Shown: positions 7,187 through 16,819, counted from the first letter of the stretch. The stretch is DNA of 50,154 nt from Phycisphaerae bacterium (GCA_025924315.1 JAICIO010000038.1:1-50154), one strand, 5' to 3'. The notes: generated from the letters alone by a model not told the origin. A program made the numbers and translations.

Positions 7187-8647
7187 CTATGCAATCGTCG
7201 CTTCGATGCTGATTCGCGTCGTATCGAGCAGATCGAACTGAGCGCTGTCGAATCCGCTGTCGCCTTTGAGGATATCCGCGACGTTATCTCGCGCGAGCAG
7301 CACGTCATTTCCCGCTCCGCCACGGAAGCTGTCGTTGCCATCGCCGCCGTCGAGACGATCGTTCCCGCCGCCGCCGTACATCGTGTCGTTGCCATCTTGC
7401 CCGAAGAGACGGTCGACATTGGCGCCGCCGTCGAGAATGTCGTTTTGGTTTCCGCCGTTCAGGGTGTCGTTGCCGTTTTCACCGAATAAGTAATCGTTGC
7501 TCGATCCGCCGGAGATGTTGTCGTTTCCATCCCCGCCATAAATGTGGTCGACATTATTTCCGCCGTCGATCACATCGTCGCCGGCATTGCCGTAAAGTCG
7601 ATCGGAGCCATTTCCGCCGGAGATGATGTCGGCGCTGCTCGATCCGTTGATGCGATCGTTGCCGTCGTTGCCGGAAAGCACGTTCCGTCCGCCGCCGCCG
7701 GTGATCGTGTCGTCGCCCGATCCCGTCGAGATCGTGTCGTTTCCCGATTCGCCGAGCACATACATCGGCGTCGCAAGCGAAGCGGTGACCGAATCGTTTC
7801 CGTCGCCGCAGGACAATTGGATGGACGAAACCGAGCCAGACGGAAAGCCGATGGTCGACCCGTTTCGCGTCACGAAGATCTGGTGGTTCTTCAGGATGAA
7901 CGAGAAGACGTCGTTGTCCGGGCTGCCTGAAACGACAAGCGTATTCCCACTCAGGCCCGCGAACGCGGGCGGTGACGTCATGCCGAGCGTGCCGAAGCTC
8001 GTCGAGAGGTTCGCCACAAACGCCCCCGCCCCGGTGCTCTTGTTAATCGTGAGAAACTTCGATGCGCCGCTGATGAGATCTGTCGCGCCAAAAAGTTGAT
8101 CGTTCGTATCGAACGCCAAACCGAAAACGGAGCTGAACCCAATACTGCCGACGAGCGTTGTCGCGGCCGTGCTCGGATTCACCGTCACGAGCTCGTCGCT
8201 CTGCGTCGTCATGTAGAGCGTGCCGTCCGAATCAAAGGCCAGATCGCCGGCGGATGTAAATGCGCCGAGGGATCCAACCGACGTAGCGGCTCCCGTCGCG
8301 GGGTTGATGGTGTAAAGCGTGGATGTGCCCGCGCCGTACAACGTGCCGTCCGCCGAGAAAACCAGCGCGTTGATGAACGCTCCATTGATTCCAACCGAGG
8401 TGCTGGCGCCGGTCGCTTTGTCGATGCGATACAGCGCCGAGCCATCGTCGCCATAAATCTGCCCGCCCGGCGAGATCGCGATATCGAGCATTTGGGCTGA
8501 GGACTGACCCACGACATGCGTCGCGCCGCTCGTCGAATCAATCGTAATCAGATCGCCGTTGCCGTCCGATCCGTAGAAAGTGGAGAGGAGCGTGCGGCGT
8601 TCCAGCGCTTCAGCACAATGGCAAAACTTCGAGAGGATCCGAAGCAT
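7187..8647 (-). CDS. Exported RTX (calcium-binding nonapeptide) repeat protein, paralogue 1
   Basis: A 486-residue protein. The N-terminus carries ALERRTLLS (residues 13-21), the LEPR-xLL type motif found near the start of many planctomycete exported proteins. Residues of about 25-265 hold repeated strands of the TIDSTSGATHVVG / RIDKATGASTSVG kind, probably a beta-propeller. From about residue 290 to 465 there are RTX nonapeptides (GGxGxDxux; for example GGDGNDNISGG and GNDTMYGGG) that should bind calcium and form a parallel beta-roll. GGAGG precedes the ATG. It is a close paralogue of the gene at 8893-10299, with 18 extra residues (two nonapeptides) in the RTX region. An extracellular structural or adhesive role is likely, but no catalytic domain is seen. 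Confidence 0.88.
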   Translation of the reverse strand: MLRILSKFCHCAEALERRTLLSTFYGSDGNGDLITIDSTSGATHVVGQSSAQMLDIAISPGGQIYGDDGSALYRIDKATGASTSVGINGAFINALVFSADGTLYGAGTSTLYTINPATGAATSVGSLGAFTSAGDLAFDSDGTLYMTTQSDELVTVNPSTAATTLVGSIGFSSVFGLAFDTNDQLFGATDLISGASKFLTINKSTGAGAFVANLSTSFGTLGMTSPPAFAGLSGNTLVVSGSPDNDVFSFILKNHQIFVTRNGSTIGFPSGSVSSIQLSCGDGNDSVTASLATPMYVLGESGNDTISTGSGDDTITGGGGRNVLSGNDGNDRINGSSSADIISGGNGSDRLYGNAGDDVIDGGNNVDHIYGGDGNDNISGGSSNDYLFGENGNDTLNGGNQNDILDGGANVDRLFGQDGNDTMYGGGGNDRLDGGDGNDSFRGGAGNDVLLARDNVADILKGDSGFDSAQFDLLDTTRISIEATIA

Positions 8648-8850
8648 AAAGACCTCCGACCCAGAAGCGGATCAAAATGAATTGTGACGAAACGGCGCCC
8701 GAACCAGCGCGCACGACGTGTTGAACCCGCGTGAAAGAATACGCGGTTATGGCCCGCGCATGCAAAACTTTTTGCGATAACGGCGCTCGTTCAGGTGGGA
8801 TCTTCCCCGTGGATGCTGGTCAGTGCTTCATCCAAGAACGTGCGACGCGG

Positions 8851-8881
8851 CTGCCTCAGCTTTGCTGGAGGCAGGTTTTTC
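8851..8881 (+). terminator. Candidate hairpin-plus-T-tract between the RTX genes
   Basis: CTGCCTCAGC and GCTGGAGGCAG form a stem with a TTT loop and one bulged base, followed by GTTTTT on the plus strand. Both neighbouring genes are on the minus strand, so as a terminator it would stop opposing transcription. The shape is convincing but its purpose here is unclear. Confidence 0.35.
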
Positions 8882-8892
8882 TGTGCACGTCG

Positions 8893-10299
8893 TCATGCAA
8901 TGGTTGCCTCGACACTGATCCGCGTCGTATCGAGCACGTCGAACTGCGCGCTATCCGAACCACCGTCGCCTTTCAGGATGTCCGCAAGATTGTCGCGCGC
9001 GAAGAACGTATCGTTCCCCGCGCCGCCGCGGAAGCTGTCGTTGCCGTCTCCGCCTTCGAGACGATCGTTCCCGCCGCCGCCATACATCGTGTCGTTGCCG
9101 GCGTTTCCGTAGAGCTTGTCGGCGTTCGCGCCGCCGTCGAGAATGTCGTTCTGATTGCCTCCGAACAATGTGTCGTTTCCATCGCCGCCGTAGATGTAGT
9201 CGGCACCGTCTCCACCGTTGATCGCATCGTCGCCGCCAAACCCATAAAGTTGATCGGATCCGTTTCCGCCGGATATCACGTCCGCGCTGCTGGAGCCGTT
9301 AATGCGATCGTTGCCATCGTTGCCCGAAAGCACATTCGGTCCGCCGCCGCCCGTGATCGTGTCATCGCCGGCGCCGGTGGAGATCGTGTCGTTCCCCGAC
9401 CCGCCCAGCACATACATAGGCGTCACAATCGAAGCCGTGACCACATCGTTGCCGTCGCCGCACAAAATCTGAATAGACCTGATTGACGACGAACCGAAGA
9501 TCGCAGTCGAACCGTTTCGAGTGACGTGGAGCTGATGGTTCTTGAGGGAAAGCGAGAAGTTGTCGCCGCCGCTCGTGCCGTCGACAACAAGGGTGCCGGC
9601 AGTCACATGCGTGAACGGCGCCGCGGACGCCAGGCCGTCAATGGAAAAGTTCGTATCGAGCTTGGCAATGAAATGTCCGACGCCCCCCGTGCGGTCGACG
9701 CGAATCAATTCTGGAGGACCGCCGACTGCTTGCGATACACCGTAGAGCGTGTCTGCATCGCGATCATATGCCAGCCCGGAGACAGACGGGTAGCCGATAT
9801 AACCACGGTTTGTCAGGACACCGCTCGTGCGATCCACCGCGTCGATATAATCGTTTATCCTTGAGAAGAAGAGCGTGCCGTTGTCGTCAAATGCGATATC
9901 ACCCATCCAGCCGAACTGTCCAGGATTGAAAATGCTTGTCGCGCCGGTCGATGGATTCACCGTCCACAGCGCATCTCCACCGGCGTAAAGCGTCCCGTCG
10001 TCGGCAAAACCAAGTGCGGTCGCGGAAACGCCGAGCGCGCCGACTGGGGAAGAGGCCGCGGTTTGCTTATCAATCCGGTATAGCGTCGTGCCATCGATCC
10101 CAAATAGCTGACCATCGGGACTGAGTGCGATGTCCAGCATTTCGGCGGACATGTGGCCGACGGTCGTGAGCTTTCCAGTTGAAGCATCGATGGTCAGCAG
10201 ATTGCCGCCGCTGTCTGACGCGTAGATCATACTGGAGAGCAGCACGCGGCTTTCGAGAAATTCCGCAAGACCTGAACCGGTTCGTTGGATGGCACCCAT
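8893..10299 (-). CDS. Exported RTX (calcium-binding nonapeptide) repeat protein, paralogue 2
   Basis: A 468-residue protein with the same layout as its neighbour: FLESRVLLS at residues 14-22, a beta-propeller-like half with repeated TxDxxTGxxxxVG segments, then RTX nonapeptides from about 290 to 450 ending in a shared tail ([12 protein letters not shown]). I chose the ATG at 10299 because a GGAG lies nine bases upstream. From this start both paralogues have the LExR motif at about the same position. A longer frame begins at a TTG (10362) without a ribosome-binding site. With this start the length difference to paralogue 1 is exactly the two nonapeptides it lacks. The pair looks like a tandem duplication. 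Likely exported, calcium-stabilised, function unknown. Confidence 0.88.
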   Translation of the reverse strand: MGAIQRTGSGLAEFLESRVLLSSMIYASDSGGNLLTIDASTGKLTTVGHMSAEMLDIALSPDGQLFGIDGTTLYRIDKQTAASSPVGALGVSATALGFADDGTLYAGGDALWTVNPSTGATSIFNPGQFGWMGDIAFDDNGTLFFSRINDYIDAVDRTSGVLTNRGYIGYPSVSGLAYDRDADTLYGVSQAVGGPPELIRVDRTGGVGHFIAKLDTNFSIDGLASAAPFTHVTAGTLVVDGTSGGDNFSLSLKNHQLHVTRNGSTAIFGSSSIRSIQILCGDGNDVVTASIVTPMYVLGGSGNDTISTGAGDDTITGGGGPNVLSGNDGNDRINGSSSADVISGGNGSDQLYGFGGDDAINGGDGADYIYGGDGNDTLFGGNQNDILDGGANADKLYGNAGNDTMYGGGGNDRLEGGDGNDSFRGGAGNDTFFARDNLADILKGDGGSDSAQFDVLDTTRISVEATIA

Positions 10300-10379
10300 G
10301 GAAGCGGTCTCCGTGCGCGCACAGAGTTCAACAACCACAAGCGTATTTTGCAAATGTTTCAATCGTTTGAGCAGCAGGC

Positions 10380-11876
10380 TTAGGTCAGATCGTCGGCGTC
10401 GATGGGTCTGGTCTGCTGCTCCGGCTCACTTCGCGGTTGAAGAATGGGCAAGGTCGCGTGCGTGGAAAGCGGCATCTCTGCGGGCGTCGTTAGCGTATCG
10501 CTCGGTACAACGGGCTTCGCCTTCTTTCGTCGCGGCGGACGTCGGCCTTGCTTGATCTGTTCGTCGATCTGGCTTTTGCGCCGCAAAATGTGGTGATAGT
10601 GCTGCGCGAAGCGGTGGGCTTCGTCTCTGATGTATTGCAATAATCGCAAACCCGCGTGATTGCGCGAAAGTTTGATCGGTTGCGCTTTCGCCTGCACATA
10701 GACGAGCTCTTCCTTCTTCGCCAGCGAAATCACCATCGGCGGTTTGACGTCCATGCTTTTGAAGACTTCCATCGCGGCGTGAAGCTGGCCGAGTCCGCCG
10801 TCGATCAGGATCACGTGCGGGTAGAGCTCGTTGTTGCTTCCGGCTTCGCGATATCTCCGTGAGACGACTTCCTGAATCGAGAGATAGTCGTTGTTCCCCT
10901 GGCCGTGCTTGATTTTGTACCGGCGATAGCCGTCCTTGAACGGCACGCCGTCGATGAAGCAGACCTTGCTACCGACCATCTCGCCGCCTTGCAGGTGCGC
11001 GATGTCGATCCCTTCGATGATCTGCGGCGGCTCGACGAGTCCGAGCGCCTCCTGCAACTTGCTCACCCCTTCCTGGGGATTGGTCACGAACGCTTCCGGT
11101 TGCCAGAATTCCTGTTCGCCCTTGGCGGCGCGGTTGCCGAGCGATTGCAGCGCCTTGATCTCATCGCGCAGTCGCGCCGCCCGCTCGTACTGCATGTTCT
11201 CCGACGCGTTCTTCATCTCCTTCTCGAGCTCTTTGATCGTGCTCTTCGGATCGCCTTCGATGAATCGGATCAGCCGCTTGATGTCGTCGGCATAGGTGTC
11301 GCGCGGAATCTTCGCGGCGCAGGGGGCGGTGCACTGGTTGATCGCGTAAAGCAGGCACGGTCGAAAAAATCGGCGGCTGTCGTCCTGCTCCGAAATTTCG
11401 AGATGACAGGTGCGGAACTTGAAGGCGCGCTGCAAATGCGACACCGCCTCCTTCAGCGACCACACGCTCGTGAACGGGCCGTACAGTTTCACGCCTTCGG
11501 TCCGCGGCTCGCGCGTGACGTACACGCCGGGGAATTCATCGCCCGTCGTCACCATCAGATACGGGAAGGTCTTGTCATCGAGCAGCCGCGCATTGAACTT
11601 CGGCTGGATGTCCTTGATCAGCCGATTTTCCGCGAGCAGCGCTTCGACTTCGCTGTGCGTCTGGATCACTTCAAAGTCGCACACCACATCGCGCAGCGGC
11701 GCTTTCTTGTATTCGAGCTTCGTCGCGGGTTGAAAATAACTGCCGACGCGATCGCGCAGCGACGCCGACTTGCCCACGTAAATTACGCGGCCCTTGTCAT
11801 CTTTCATCAGGTAGACGCCAGGGGCTTTGGGCAAGCCTTTCGCTTTTTCGGAGAGTCGTTGGAGACGATCATCCAT
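10380..11876 (-). CDS. uvrC: Excinuclease UvrC, form lacking the C-terminal HhH module
   Basis: A 498-residue UvrC, the dual-incision nuclease of nucleotide excision repair. Residues 15-98 are the GIY-YIG nuclease domain ([15 protein letters not shown], and the catalytic Glu84 in [10 protein letters not shown]). Cys157, Cys174, Cys182 and Cys186 match the four-cysteine [4Fe-4S] site. The UVR motif ([17 protein letters not shown]) is near residue 227. The RNase H-like domain keeps its acidic set: Asp291 (GIDIAHLQG), Asp330, Asp359 (LIDGGLGQL) and His421 (RDEAHRFA). After residue 435 the protein ends in a Lys/Arg/Pro-rich tail with no helix-hairpin-helix repeats, so it is about 100 residues short of typical UvrC. 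The start at 11876 gives the normal N-terminus; the upstream frame is non-homologous. Confidence 0.92.
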   Translation of the reverse strand: MDDRLQRLSEKAKGLPKAPGVYLMKDDKGRVIYVGKSASLRDRVGSYFQPATKLEYKKAPLRDVVCDFEVIQTHSEVEALLAENRLIKDIQPKFNARLLDDKTFPYLMVTTGDEFPGVYVTREPRTEGVKLYGPFTSVWSLKEAVSHLQRAFKFRTCHLEISEQDDSRRFFRPCLLYAINQCTAPCAAKIPRDTYADDIKRLIRFIEGDPKSTIKELEKEMKNASENMQYERAARLRDEIKALQSLGNRAAKGEQEFWQPEAFVTNPQEGVSKLQEALGLVEPPQIIEGIDIAHLQGGEMVGSKVCFIDGVPFKDGYRRYKIKHGQGNNDYLSIQEVVSRRYREAGSNNELYPHVILIDGGLGQLHAAMEVFKSMDVKPPMVISLAKKEELVYVQAKAQPIKLSRNHAGLRLLQYIRDEAHRFAQHYHHILRRKSQIDEQIKQGRRPPRRKKAKPVVPSDTLTTPAEMPLSTHATLPILQPRSEPEQQTRPIDADDLT

Positions 11877-11927
11877 GATTCGGCAATATTGTATGCCCGA
11901 GACGCGTTTGGCGTAGCAGGAGGACAT

Positions 11928-13409
11928 GTGAAAACGACTTTTACGCTGGTTGTTGCTTGTGTGTTGGGGCTCGCAGTTCAGGCGGCCGAGCGAACGCAGA
12001 ATTTCGACACCGATCCAAAGTGGGAGGGATCGAACAATCACCTTGAAGGCAAGAAGGCTGCACAGGTGACGCAGGATTTCGGCTACAGCTCAACGCATCT
12101 TGCTGGAAAAGATGCCGGTGAAATGGGCGGCACGGTCACGCGCGCATCCGATCCGTCGTTCTACGCGGATAAAATTGAGACGAAGACGCTCGACGACAAA
12201 TTGAGCGCGTCAGGCACATTCGCGATCACGAAAACCACGGGCGGCGGGGGGCTGTTCTTCGGATTCTTCAAAGGCGATCAACCTGGCGCGAGCGGGCGGG
12301 CGATCAGTTCGCTCGGAATGGATCTGGACGGCGAAAATCCCGGCGCGCGCCTCGCGATCCGATTGATCACTGCGAAAAATCAAAGCTGCGGAACGTTCGT
12401 CACGTCATACCTCCCCGGCAAATATCGTCCAACGCCGCTGCGCAATGACGGCACGCGCTACACCTGGAAGCTCGACTACGACCCCGCGGGCGCAAACGGC
12501 CGCGGGCAGTTTACGTTCACGATTCACGGCGACGCGCCCAAGCCCGAAGAGTTTGAGAAAGCGAATCTCCCCGAGAACTTTATGGCCGAGGCGCGCAAAC
12601 GTTTTCCGATCACCACGACATTCACGGTCGATCTCCCCGAAGGCTTCAAACAGCAAGGCACGACGTTCGATCATTTCGGCCTGCTCAACGGCATGAAGCC
12701 CGGCGGGCACATTACGATTCACTTCGACGATCTGCAGTACGTCGGCAAGTCGCAGGATTTTTCGAATGACCCGAAATGGGACGCGCAGAAAAACCGCGTG
12801 ACGTATCAACCGACGGACGCCGTCGGCGCGCAGAATTTCGGCTTCAGCGACACGAATCACGCCGGCGGCGCGAAAGCCGGCGAGGTCGGTGGAACTTTCT
12901 GGCGAACTGAGCAGCCAATTGCGTGGTACGCCGACAAAATCGGCCCGCTGTCGCTCGACCAGAAGCTGATCGCGCATGGAAAGATCGCGTTCCTTTCCGG
13001 CTCGCCGGATTCCGGCATGGTGTTCGGCTGGTTCAACAGCAAGACGACGGGCGAGAAGAGCGGATTGAAAGATTTCGTCGGCGTGCGCGTCGAAGGCCCC
13101 ACGCGCGTCGGCCATTACTTCGGACCGTTCGTCGCGACGAGCGAGGGCATCATCGGCAAGCTCGACAAAGCGCCGCTTCTTCCACCCGACAGCAAACCGC
13201 GCGAATGGTCGATCGAGTACGACCCGAAAGCCAACAACGGCGACGGCGCCGTCACGGTGAAACTCGACAACGAATCCGCCACGCTAAACCTCAAGCCGCG
13301 AAAGGGCGCTGATGCGCAGCTCGATCATTTCGGAGTGATCGCCCCCCATCCCGGCGGATCGCAGGTGAAGGTCTATCTCGACGATCTCACCTACACTGCA
13401 ACGAAGTAA
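11928..13409 (+). CDS. Secreted protein of two homologous halves, function unknown
   Basis: A 493-residue protein starting at a GTG preceded by AGGAGG. Residues 1-20 are a signal peptide (TFTLVVACVLGLAVQAA). Two related halves follow, roughly 22-270 and 275-493. Each opens with a DPKW motif (NFDTDPKWEG; DFSNDPKWDA), then DFGYSSTHLAGKDAGEMGG versus NFGFSDTNHAGGAKAGEVGG, FYADKI versus WYADKI, a GFF/GWF strand, and a closing strand (HFDDLQYVG; YLDDLTYTAT). This suggests tandem beta-sandwich domains, possibly carbohydrate-binding, but no catalytic residues are identifiable. It is divergent from uvrC with only 51 bases between the two starts. Confidence 0.85.
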   Translation: MKTTFTLVVACVLGLAVQAAERTQNFDTDPKWEGSNNHLEGKKAAQVTQDFGYSSTHLAGKDAGEMGGTVTRASDPSFYADKIETKTLDDKLSASGTFAITKTTGGGGLFFGFFKGDQPGASGRAISSLGMDLDGENPGARLAIRLITAKNQSCGTFVTSYLPGKYRPTPLRNDGTRYTWKLDYDPAGANGRGQFTFTIHGDAPKPEEFEKANLPENFMAEARKRFPITTTFTVDLPEGFKQQGTTFDHFGLLNGMKPGGHITIHFDDLQYVGKSQDFSNDPKWDAQKNRVTYQPTDAVGAQNFGFSDTNHAGGAKAGEVGGTFWRTEQPIAWYADKIGPLSLDQKLIAHGKIAFLSGSPDSGMVFGWFNSKTTGEKSGLKDFVGVRVEGPTRVGHYFGPFVATSEGIIGKLDKAPLLPPDSKPREWSIEYDPKANNGDGAVTVKLDNESATLNLKPRKGADAQLDHFGVIAPHPGGSQVKVYLDDLTYTATK

Positions 13410-13455
13410 AACACCGGATTACTCGTCCGGATCCATCACAATTGAGCCGTGTCTT

Positions 13456-13534
13456 ATTTAGCCGCGGGGCTTGCCCCGCGCGGGCGTCGCGGAGCGAATT
13501 GGCTCTCGCGCGGGGCAAGCCCTCGCGGCTAAAT
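13456..13534. repeat. Inverted repeat, family C, copy 1
   Basis: The arms ATTTAGCCGCGGGGCTTGCC and their near-complement flank a short centre. A second copy is at 45698-45777. The right end (CTAAAT) is followed directly by G, which creates the ATG start codon of the next gene at 13533. Confidence 0.88.
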
Positions 13535-14426
13535 GAGTACGATCATGGCGCACGCAATTTCGATCGATCCCCCTAGTCCGGAGAATCCGGTTCCCGACGA
13601 ATTCGATGTCCTCTGCGAAGACTGCTCGTACAGCCTCATCGGCTTGAGTTGCGACCGCTGTCCAGAGTGTGGTCATCCCTTCGATCACACCGCATTGCCG
13701 CTCGCGCGCATCCCGTGGCTTTATCGGCGGCGCATCGGCACCCGCCGCGCGTATTCACAGACGTGGCGAATGATCCTCCGAGCGCCAAAACAGTTCGCCG
13801 CGGAATTGTGCCGGCCGGTTCGCATCAGCCAGGAAGATGCAAAACTCTTTCGCCGCCGCACGATCCGCCGCACGCTCATCGCCGCGAGCCTCGTCGCAGC
13901 GTACGGCATTGCGTGGATCCTCTGGCAGGAAGCGCGCGGCGGAGCGCTGCCTTCGCCGCTTGTCGAACCCAAGCCCTACGCGTTCATGCTCTGTGGCTAT
14001 CTCGGCGGGGTCTTCGCGCTCTGGACGTTCCTCACCCTCGCGACGGATCTGCCGACCTTCATCTGGCAGGGTCTCGATCGCAGTCCGCGCGATCTCGCTC
14101 CCCTGCACCATTACGCCAGCGCGCCGCTCGCGATCTCGCCATACGCGATGCTCCTCGTCTGCATTGTCGCGCTCTACGCCGGCGACGCCGATCACGGCCC
14201 GCGGTTCTATGCGGTCGTCTTCACCGCCGTCGTCTGCATGAGCACCTTGATCATTTCGATGTGGCGCACGCCGCAGCTTCTCATGCTCGCCGGCACCGGA
14301 TGCTCGCCACAACGCGCCCGCTCGCTTGGGCTTTACCTGCCGATTCACTGGCTCATCATGATGACCCTCTCGGGCCTGATCTTCTGCCTCTTCATCATTC
14401 CGCCGATGTGGTACTTCAGCGATTGA
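13533..14426 (+). CDS. Zinc-ribbon multi-pass membrane protein
   Basis: A 297-residue protein. Near residues 28-48 is a zinc-ribbon of the form LCEDCSYSLIGL...CDRCPECGHPF with two Cys pairs. A basic region follows, then about five membrane helices: roughly 112-132, 150-172, 207-226, 230-248 and 270-290. Proteins of this build, with an N-terminal CxxC...CPECG ribbon and several helices, recur in Phycisphaerae, but their role is not known to me. The first ATG (13533) is partly made by the preceding repeat. A second ATG at 13545 (MAHAISI) is equally plausible, and neither has a clear ribosome-binding site. The next gene follows after 53 bases. Confidence 0.8.
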   Translation: MSTIMAHAISIDPPSPENPVPDEFDVLCEDCSYSLIGLSCDRCPECGHPFDHTALPLARIPWLYRRRIGTRRAYSQTWRMILRAPKQFAAELCRPVRISQEDAKLFRRRTIRRTLIAASLVAAYGIAWILWQEARGGALPSPLVEPKPYAFMLCGYLGGVFALWTFLTLATDLPTFIWQGLDRSPRDLAPLHHYASAPLAISPYAMLLVCIVALYAGDADHGPRFYAVVFTAVVCMSTLIISMWRTPQLLMLAGTGCSPQRARSLGLYLPIHWLIMMTLSGLIFCLFIIPPMWYFSD

Positions 14427-14479
14427 GCCGCGCAACTTTTTCCTTGCACGCGATCGCCTTCGATTCGAACATCCGCACC

Positions 14480-16033
14480 ATGAAACGACTTCACCTCTTG
14501 GCGATGGTCGCTCTACTTGCACTTTCTACTTGCGCCGAGGAGCGTCGCATCTCCCTCGACGATCTCCGCGAGCACATCAAAGGCGCCTGGGCGGGGAAGA
14601 TGGCGGGGGTCTCGTGGGGCGCGAAAACGGAATTTCGCTATCTGCAAAAGATGATTCCCGAAAACGAAGTGCCGAAGTGGTCGCCGGAGATGATCAGCGA
14701 AAGCCTGCGGCAGGACGATCTGTACGTGCAGATGAGCTACGCGGTCGTATTCGATCGCGACGGCATCGATGCGACGCAGAATCAGATCGGCGAATCATTG
14801 AAGAATTCGAAGTTCATGGTGTGGCACGCGAACCAGGCGGCGCGCCGGGCGCTGCGCCGCGGGGCGAAGGCGAGCGAGACCGGCACGCCGAAGTACAGCA
14901 CGCATCTGGAGGATCTCGGCACGCAGATTACGACAGATTTCATCGGCCTGATGTGCCCGGGCTTGCCGAGAGAATCGAGCGAACTAGAAGCGCGCGTCGG
15001 ACAGATCACGTCCGCCGGCAGTGGTTGCTACAGCGGCATGTACGTCTGCGGAATGTACACCGCTGCGCCGTTCGAGCGCGACTCGCGCAGAGTTGTCGAA
15101 GCCGGCCTGCGTTGCCTACCTCCTGATAGCGAATATGCCCAAACCATTCGCGACGTGCTCGAGTGGTCGAAGAGCGAGCCGGATTGGACGAAGACCTGGC
15201 AGAAGATTCAAGCGAAATACGATGCGATCGACAACTGCCCATACGGTGCGCTTCGGCCGCTCGACATCGACGCTCGGCTCAACGGCGCGTATCTCACGCT
15301 CGGCCTGCTCTACGGCCAAAATGATTTCGCGAAGACCGTCGAGCTCGCCATGCGCTGTGGGCAGGATTCCGATTGCAACCCGTGCACCGTCGGCGGGGTG
15401 TGGGGCATGATGCACGGCTTCAATGCGATCCCGAAACAGTTCACGGACGGCATCCCCGCGATCGAGCATCAGAAGTTTTCGTACACCGATTACGACTTCG
15501 ATTCTATCGTCGAAACGTCGATGCAGCGCGCGGAGGCGGTCGTGAAAAAGGCCGGCGGACGCATCGAAAACGGCGAGATGATTATTCCGGTGCAGCAGAA
15601 GTTCGAGCCAGTCCGCGTGCGCGAATTCCCAGAAGTGGGAAGGGCGGCCGAGCGCATCATCTCCGACGACTCACGCTGGAAATTCACCGGCGACTGGAAA
15701 CGCGACGTCAATAAGCACGAAGGCATCGAGCGCGTCGGCGAGAAGAAAGGCATGTCCGCCGAGATCGAGTTCGATGGCGCCGGGGCCGTGATCGTCGGCT
15801 CGTACGTCGGCAACGGCGGACAGGCGGACGTCTACCTCGACGGCCAGTTCGACCGCACCGTCGATGTCTGGCCGGACGACGACAAGCGAAAATTCAACGA
15901 CGCCGTATGGTGGAAATTCGGCCTGACAAACGCCCACCACACCCTCAAACTCGTCGTAAAAGGCGAACCGTACGGAGAATCCAAAGGCACCGAAATCCGC
16001 GTGCAGGATTTGATTGTCTACCGGCCGAGATGA
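14480..16033 (+). CDS. Exported ADP-ribosylglycohydrolase-family protein
   Basis: A 517-residue protein. Residues 1-18 form a signal peptide (LHLLAMVALLALSTC) with Cys at a lipobox-like position, although Thr at -1 is unusual. The ADP-ribosylglycohydrolase-like domain spans about 30-345. It has HIKGAWAGKMAGVSWG near its start, the acidic RQDDLYVQ segment near 75, and CGQDSDCNPCTVGGVWG near 293, matching the metal-binding aspartates of the family. Residues of about 385-517 form a separate beta-sandwich-like tail (FTGDWKR, VDVWPDDDKRKFND, VQDLIVYRPR), possibly carbohydrate-binding. The family removes ADP-ribose from proteins or small molecules, usually in the cytoplasm. With an export signal the substrate here is probably different. 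Confidence 0.85.
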   Translation: MKRLHLLAMVALLALSTCAEERRISLDDLREHIKGAWAGKMAGVSWGAKTEFRYLQKMIPENEVPKWSPEMISESLRQDDLYVQMSYAVVFDRDGIDATQNQIGESLKNSKFMVWHANQAARRALRRGAKASETGTPKYSTHLEDLGTQITTDFIGLMCPGLPRESSELEARVGQITSAGSGCYSGMYVCGMYTAAPFERDSRRVVEAGLRCLPPDSEYAQTIRDVLEWSKSEPDWTKTWQKIQAKYDAIDNCPYGALRPLDIDARLNGAYLTLGLLYGQNDFAKTVELAMRCGQDSDCNPCTVGGVWGMMHGFNAIPKQFTDGIPAIEHQKFSYTDYDFDSIVETSMQRAEAVVKKAGGRIENGEMIIPVQQKFEPVRVREFPEVGRAAERIISDDSRWKFTGDWKRDVNKHEGIERVGEKKGMSAEIEFDGAGAVIVGSYVGNGGQADVYLDGQFDRTVDVWPDDDKRKFNDAVWWKFGLTNAHHTLKLVVKGEPYGESKGTEIRVQDLIVYRPR

Positions 16034-16067
16034 CGGCCCAATATCTAAATCACTATCGAGTCCGAAT

Positions 16068-16148
16068 ATGTCATCCTGAGCGAAGCGAAGGATCTCGATA
16101 TCGAACACGCCTTCGCATCCCGAGATCCTTCGCTTCCCTCAGGATGAC
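16068..16148. repeat. Inverted repeat, family B, copy 2
   Basis: The arms ATGTCATCCTGAGCGAAGCG match those at 299-381; the right arm carries a few differences. It fills the convergent gap between the ADP-ribosylglycohydrolase-like gene and the histidine phosphatase gene, where it could end transcription from both sides. Confidence 0.85.
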
Positions 16149-16172
16149 CGTTTCTACGCGTTGCGAACAAGA

Positions 16173-16811
16173 TCACCACTCATCCTTCGCCGTGCTCATG
16201 TCGAGGTGCCGCGCCTCGTTCACGCACATCACCCGCCAGCCTTCGTCATCCTGCGTCAGATGCATGATCGAGCAGTTGATGATCGATGGCACATCGAGAT
16301 CGACTTGATCGACCGTGCGAGGCAAAACGCCCGCGTTAAGCAATCGCGGGACGAGGCGACACGGTCCGCCGTGCGTGACGATGCAAATCGTGCTTGCCTG
16401 TGGGAACTGATCTCCCAGCGACGTGATTGCGGCGACAATCCTCGCCTGAAAATCGATGGCCTTCTCCCCGCCGGGCGCTTCGACCTCCCCGCCGGCATTG
16501 CGCCAGATCTCTTTTTCACCAACCGCGCGCCCCTCGAGTTCACCAAAGCTCAATTCGCGCCAGCGCGGATCGAAATGAATCGGAAGCTGCAGCGTGCTGG
16601 AAATGAACTCCGCCGTCTGCGCCGCGCGCTTCAGATCGGAACTCACCAGCACATCGATCTTCGAATCCCACGTCTTTAATCGCCGAGCGACCTGCTTCGC
16701 CTGCATGCGGCCAAGCTCATTCAGCGGGGTCGGACTGTGCCCCTGCAGGACGCCGTTGAGATTGGAATCGGTTTGCCCGTGACGGACGAGAAGAATGTGG
16801 AGCGGTCGCAT
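16173..16811 (-). CDS. Histidine phosphatase family protein (phosphoglycerate mutase-like)
   Basis: A 212-residue protein of the branch that includes cobalamin-type and broad-specificity phosphatases and cofactor-dependent phosphoglycerate mutases. The catalytic RHG motif is in LLVRHGQTDSNLNG (residues 8-21). The second arginine is in SSDLKRAAQTAEF, the acidic proton donor in WRELSFGELEG and the second histidine in IVTHGGPCRLV. At this size it is more likely a phosphatase than a glycolytic mutase; the substrate cannot be read from sequence. The start was set at the ATG (16811) because residues upstream are translated repeat. It lies downstream of aroA with a REPIN-like element between. Confidence 0.88.
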   Translation of the reverse strand: MRPLHILLVRHGQTDSNLNGVLQGHSPTPLNELGRMQAKQVARRLKTWDSKIDVLVSSDLKRAAQTAEFISSTLQLPIHFDPRWRELSFGELEGRAVGEKEIWRNAGGEVEAPGGEKAIDFQARIVAAITSLGDQFPQASTICIVTHGGPCRLVPRLLNAGVLPRTVDQVDLDVPSIINCSIMHLTQDDEGWRVMCVNEARHLDMSTAKDEW

Positions 16812-16819
16812 GTTAAATT

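Noticed and set aside
7300-7780. Apparent DNA tandem repeats in the RTX genes, at first sight array-like
   Set aside because: They reflect repeated nonapeptide codons with degenerate sequence, not a CRISPR or minisatellite.
10905-11927. Long in-frame extension upstream of the secreted two-domain protein
   Set aside because: It is antisense to uvrC and has shadow-like composition; AGGAGG plus GTG and a signal peptide mark the true start at 11928.
13649-14479. Upstream extension of the ADP-ribosylglycohydrolase-like frame
   Set aside because: It overlaps the zinc-ribbon membrane protein in another frame and is Arg/His-rich; the signal peptide begins at 14480.
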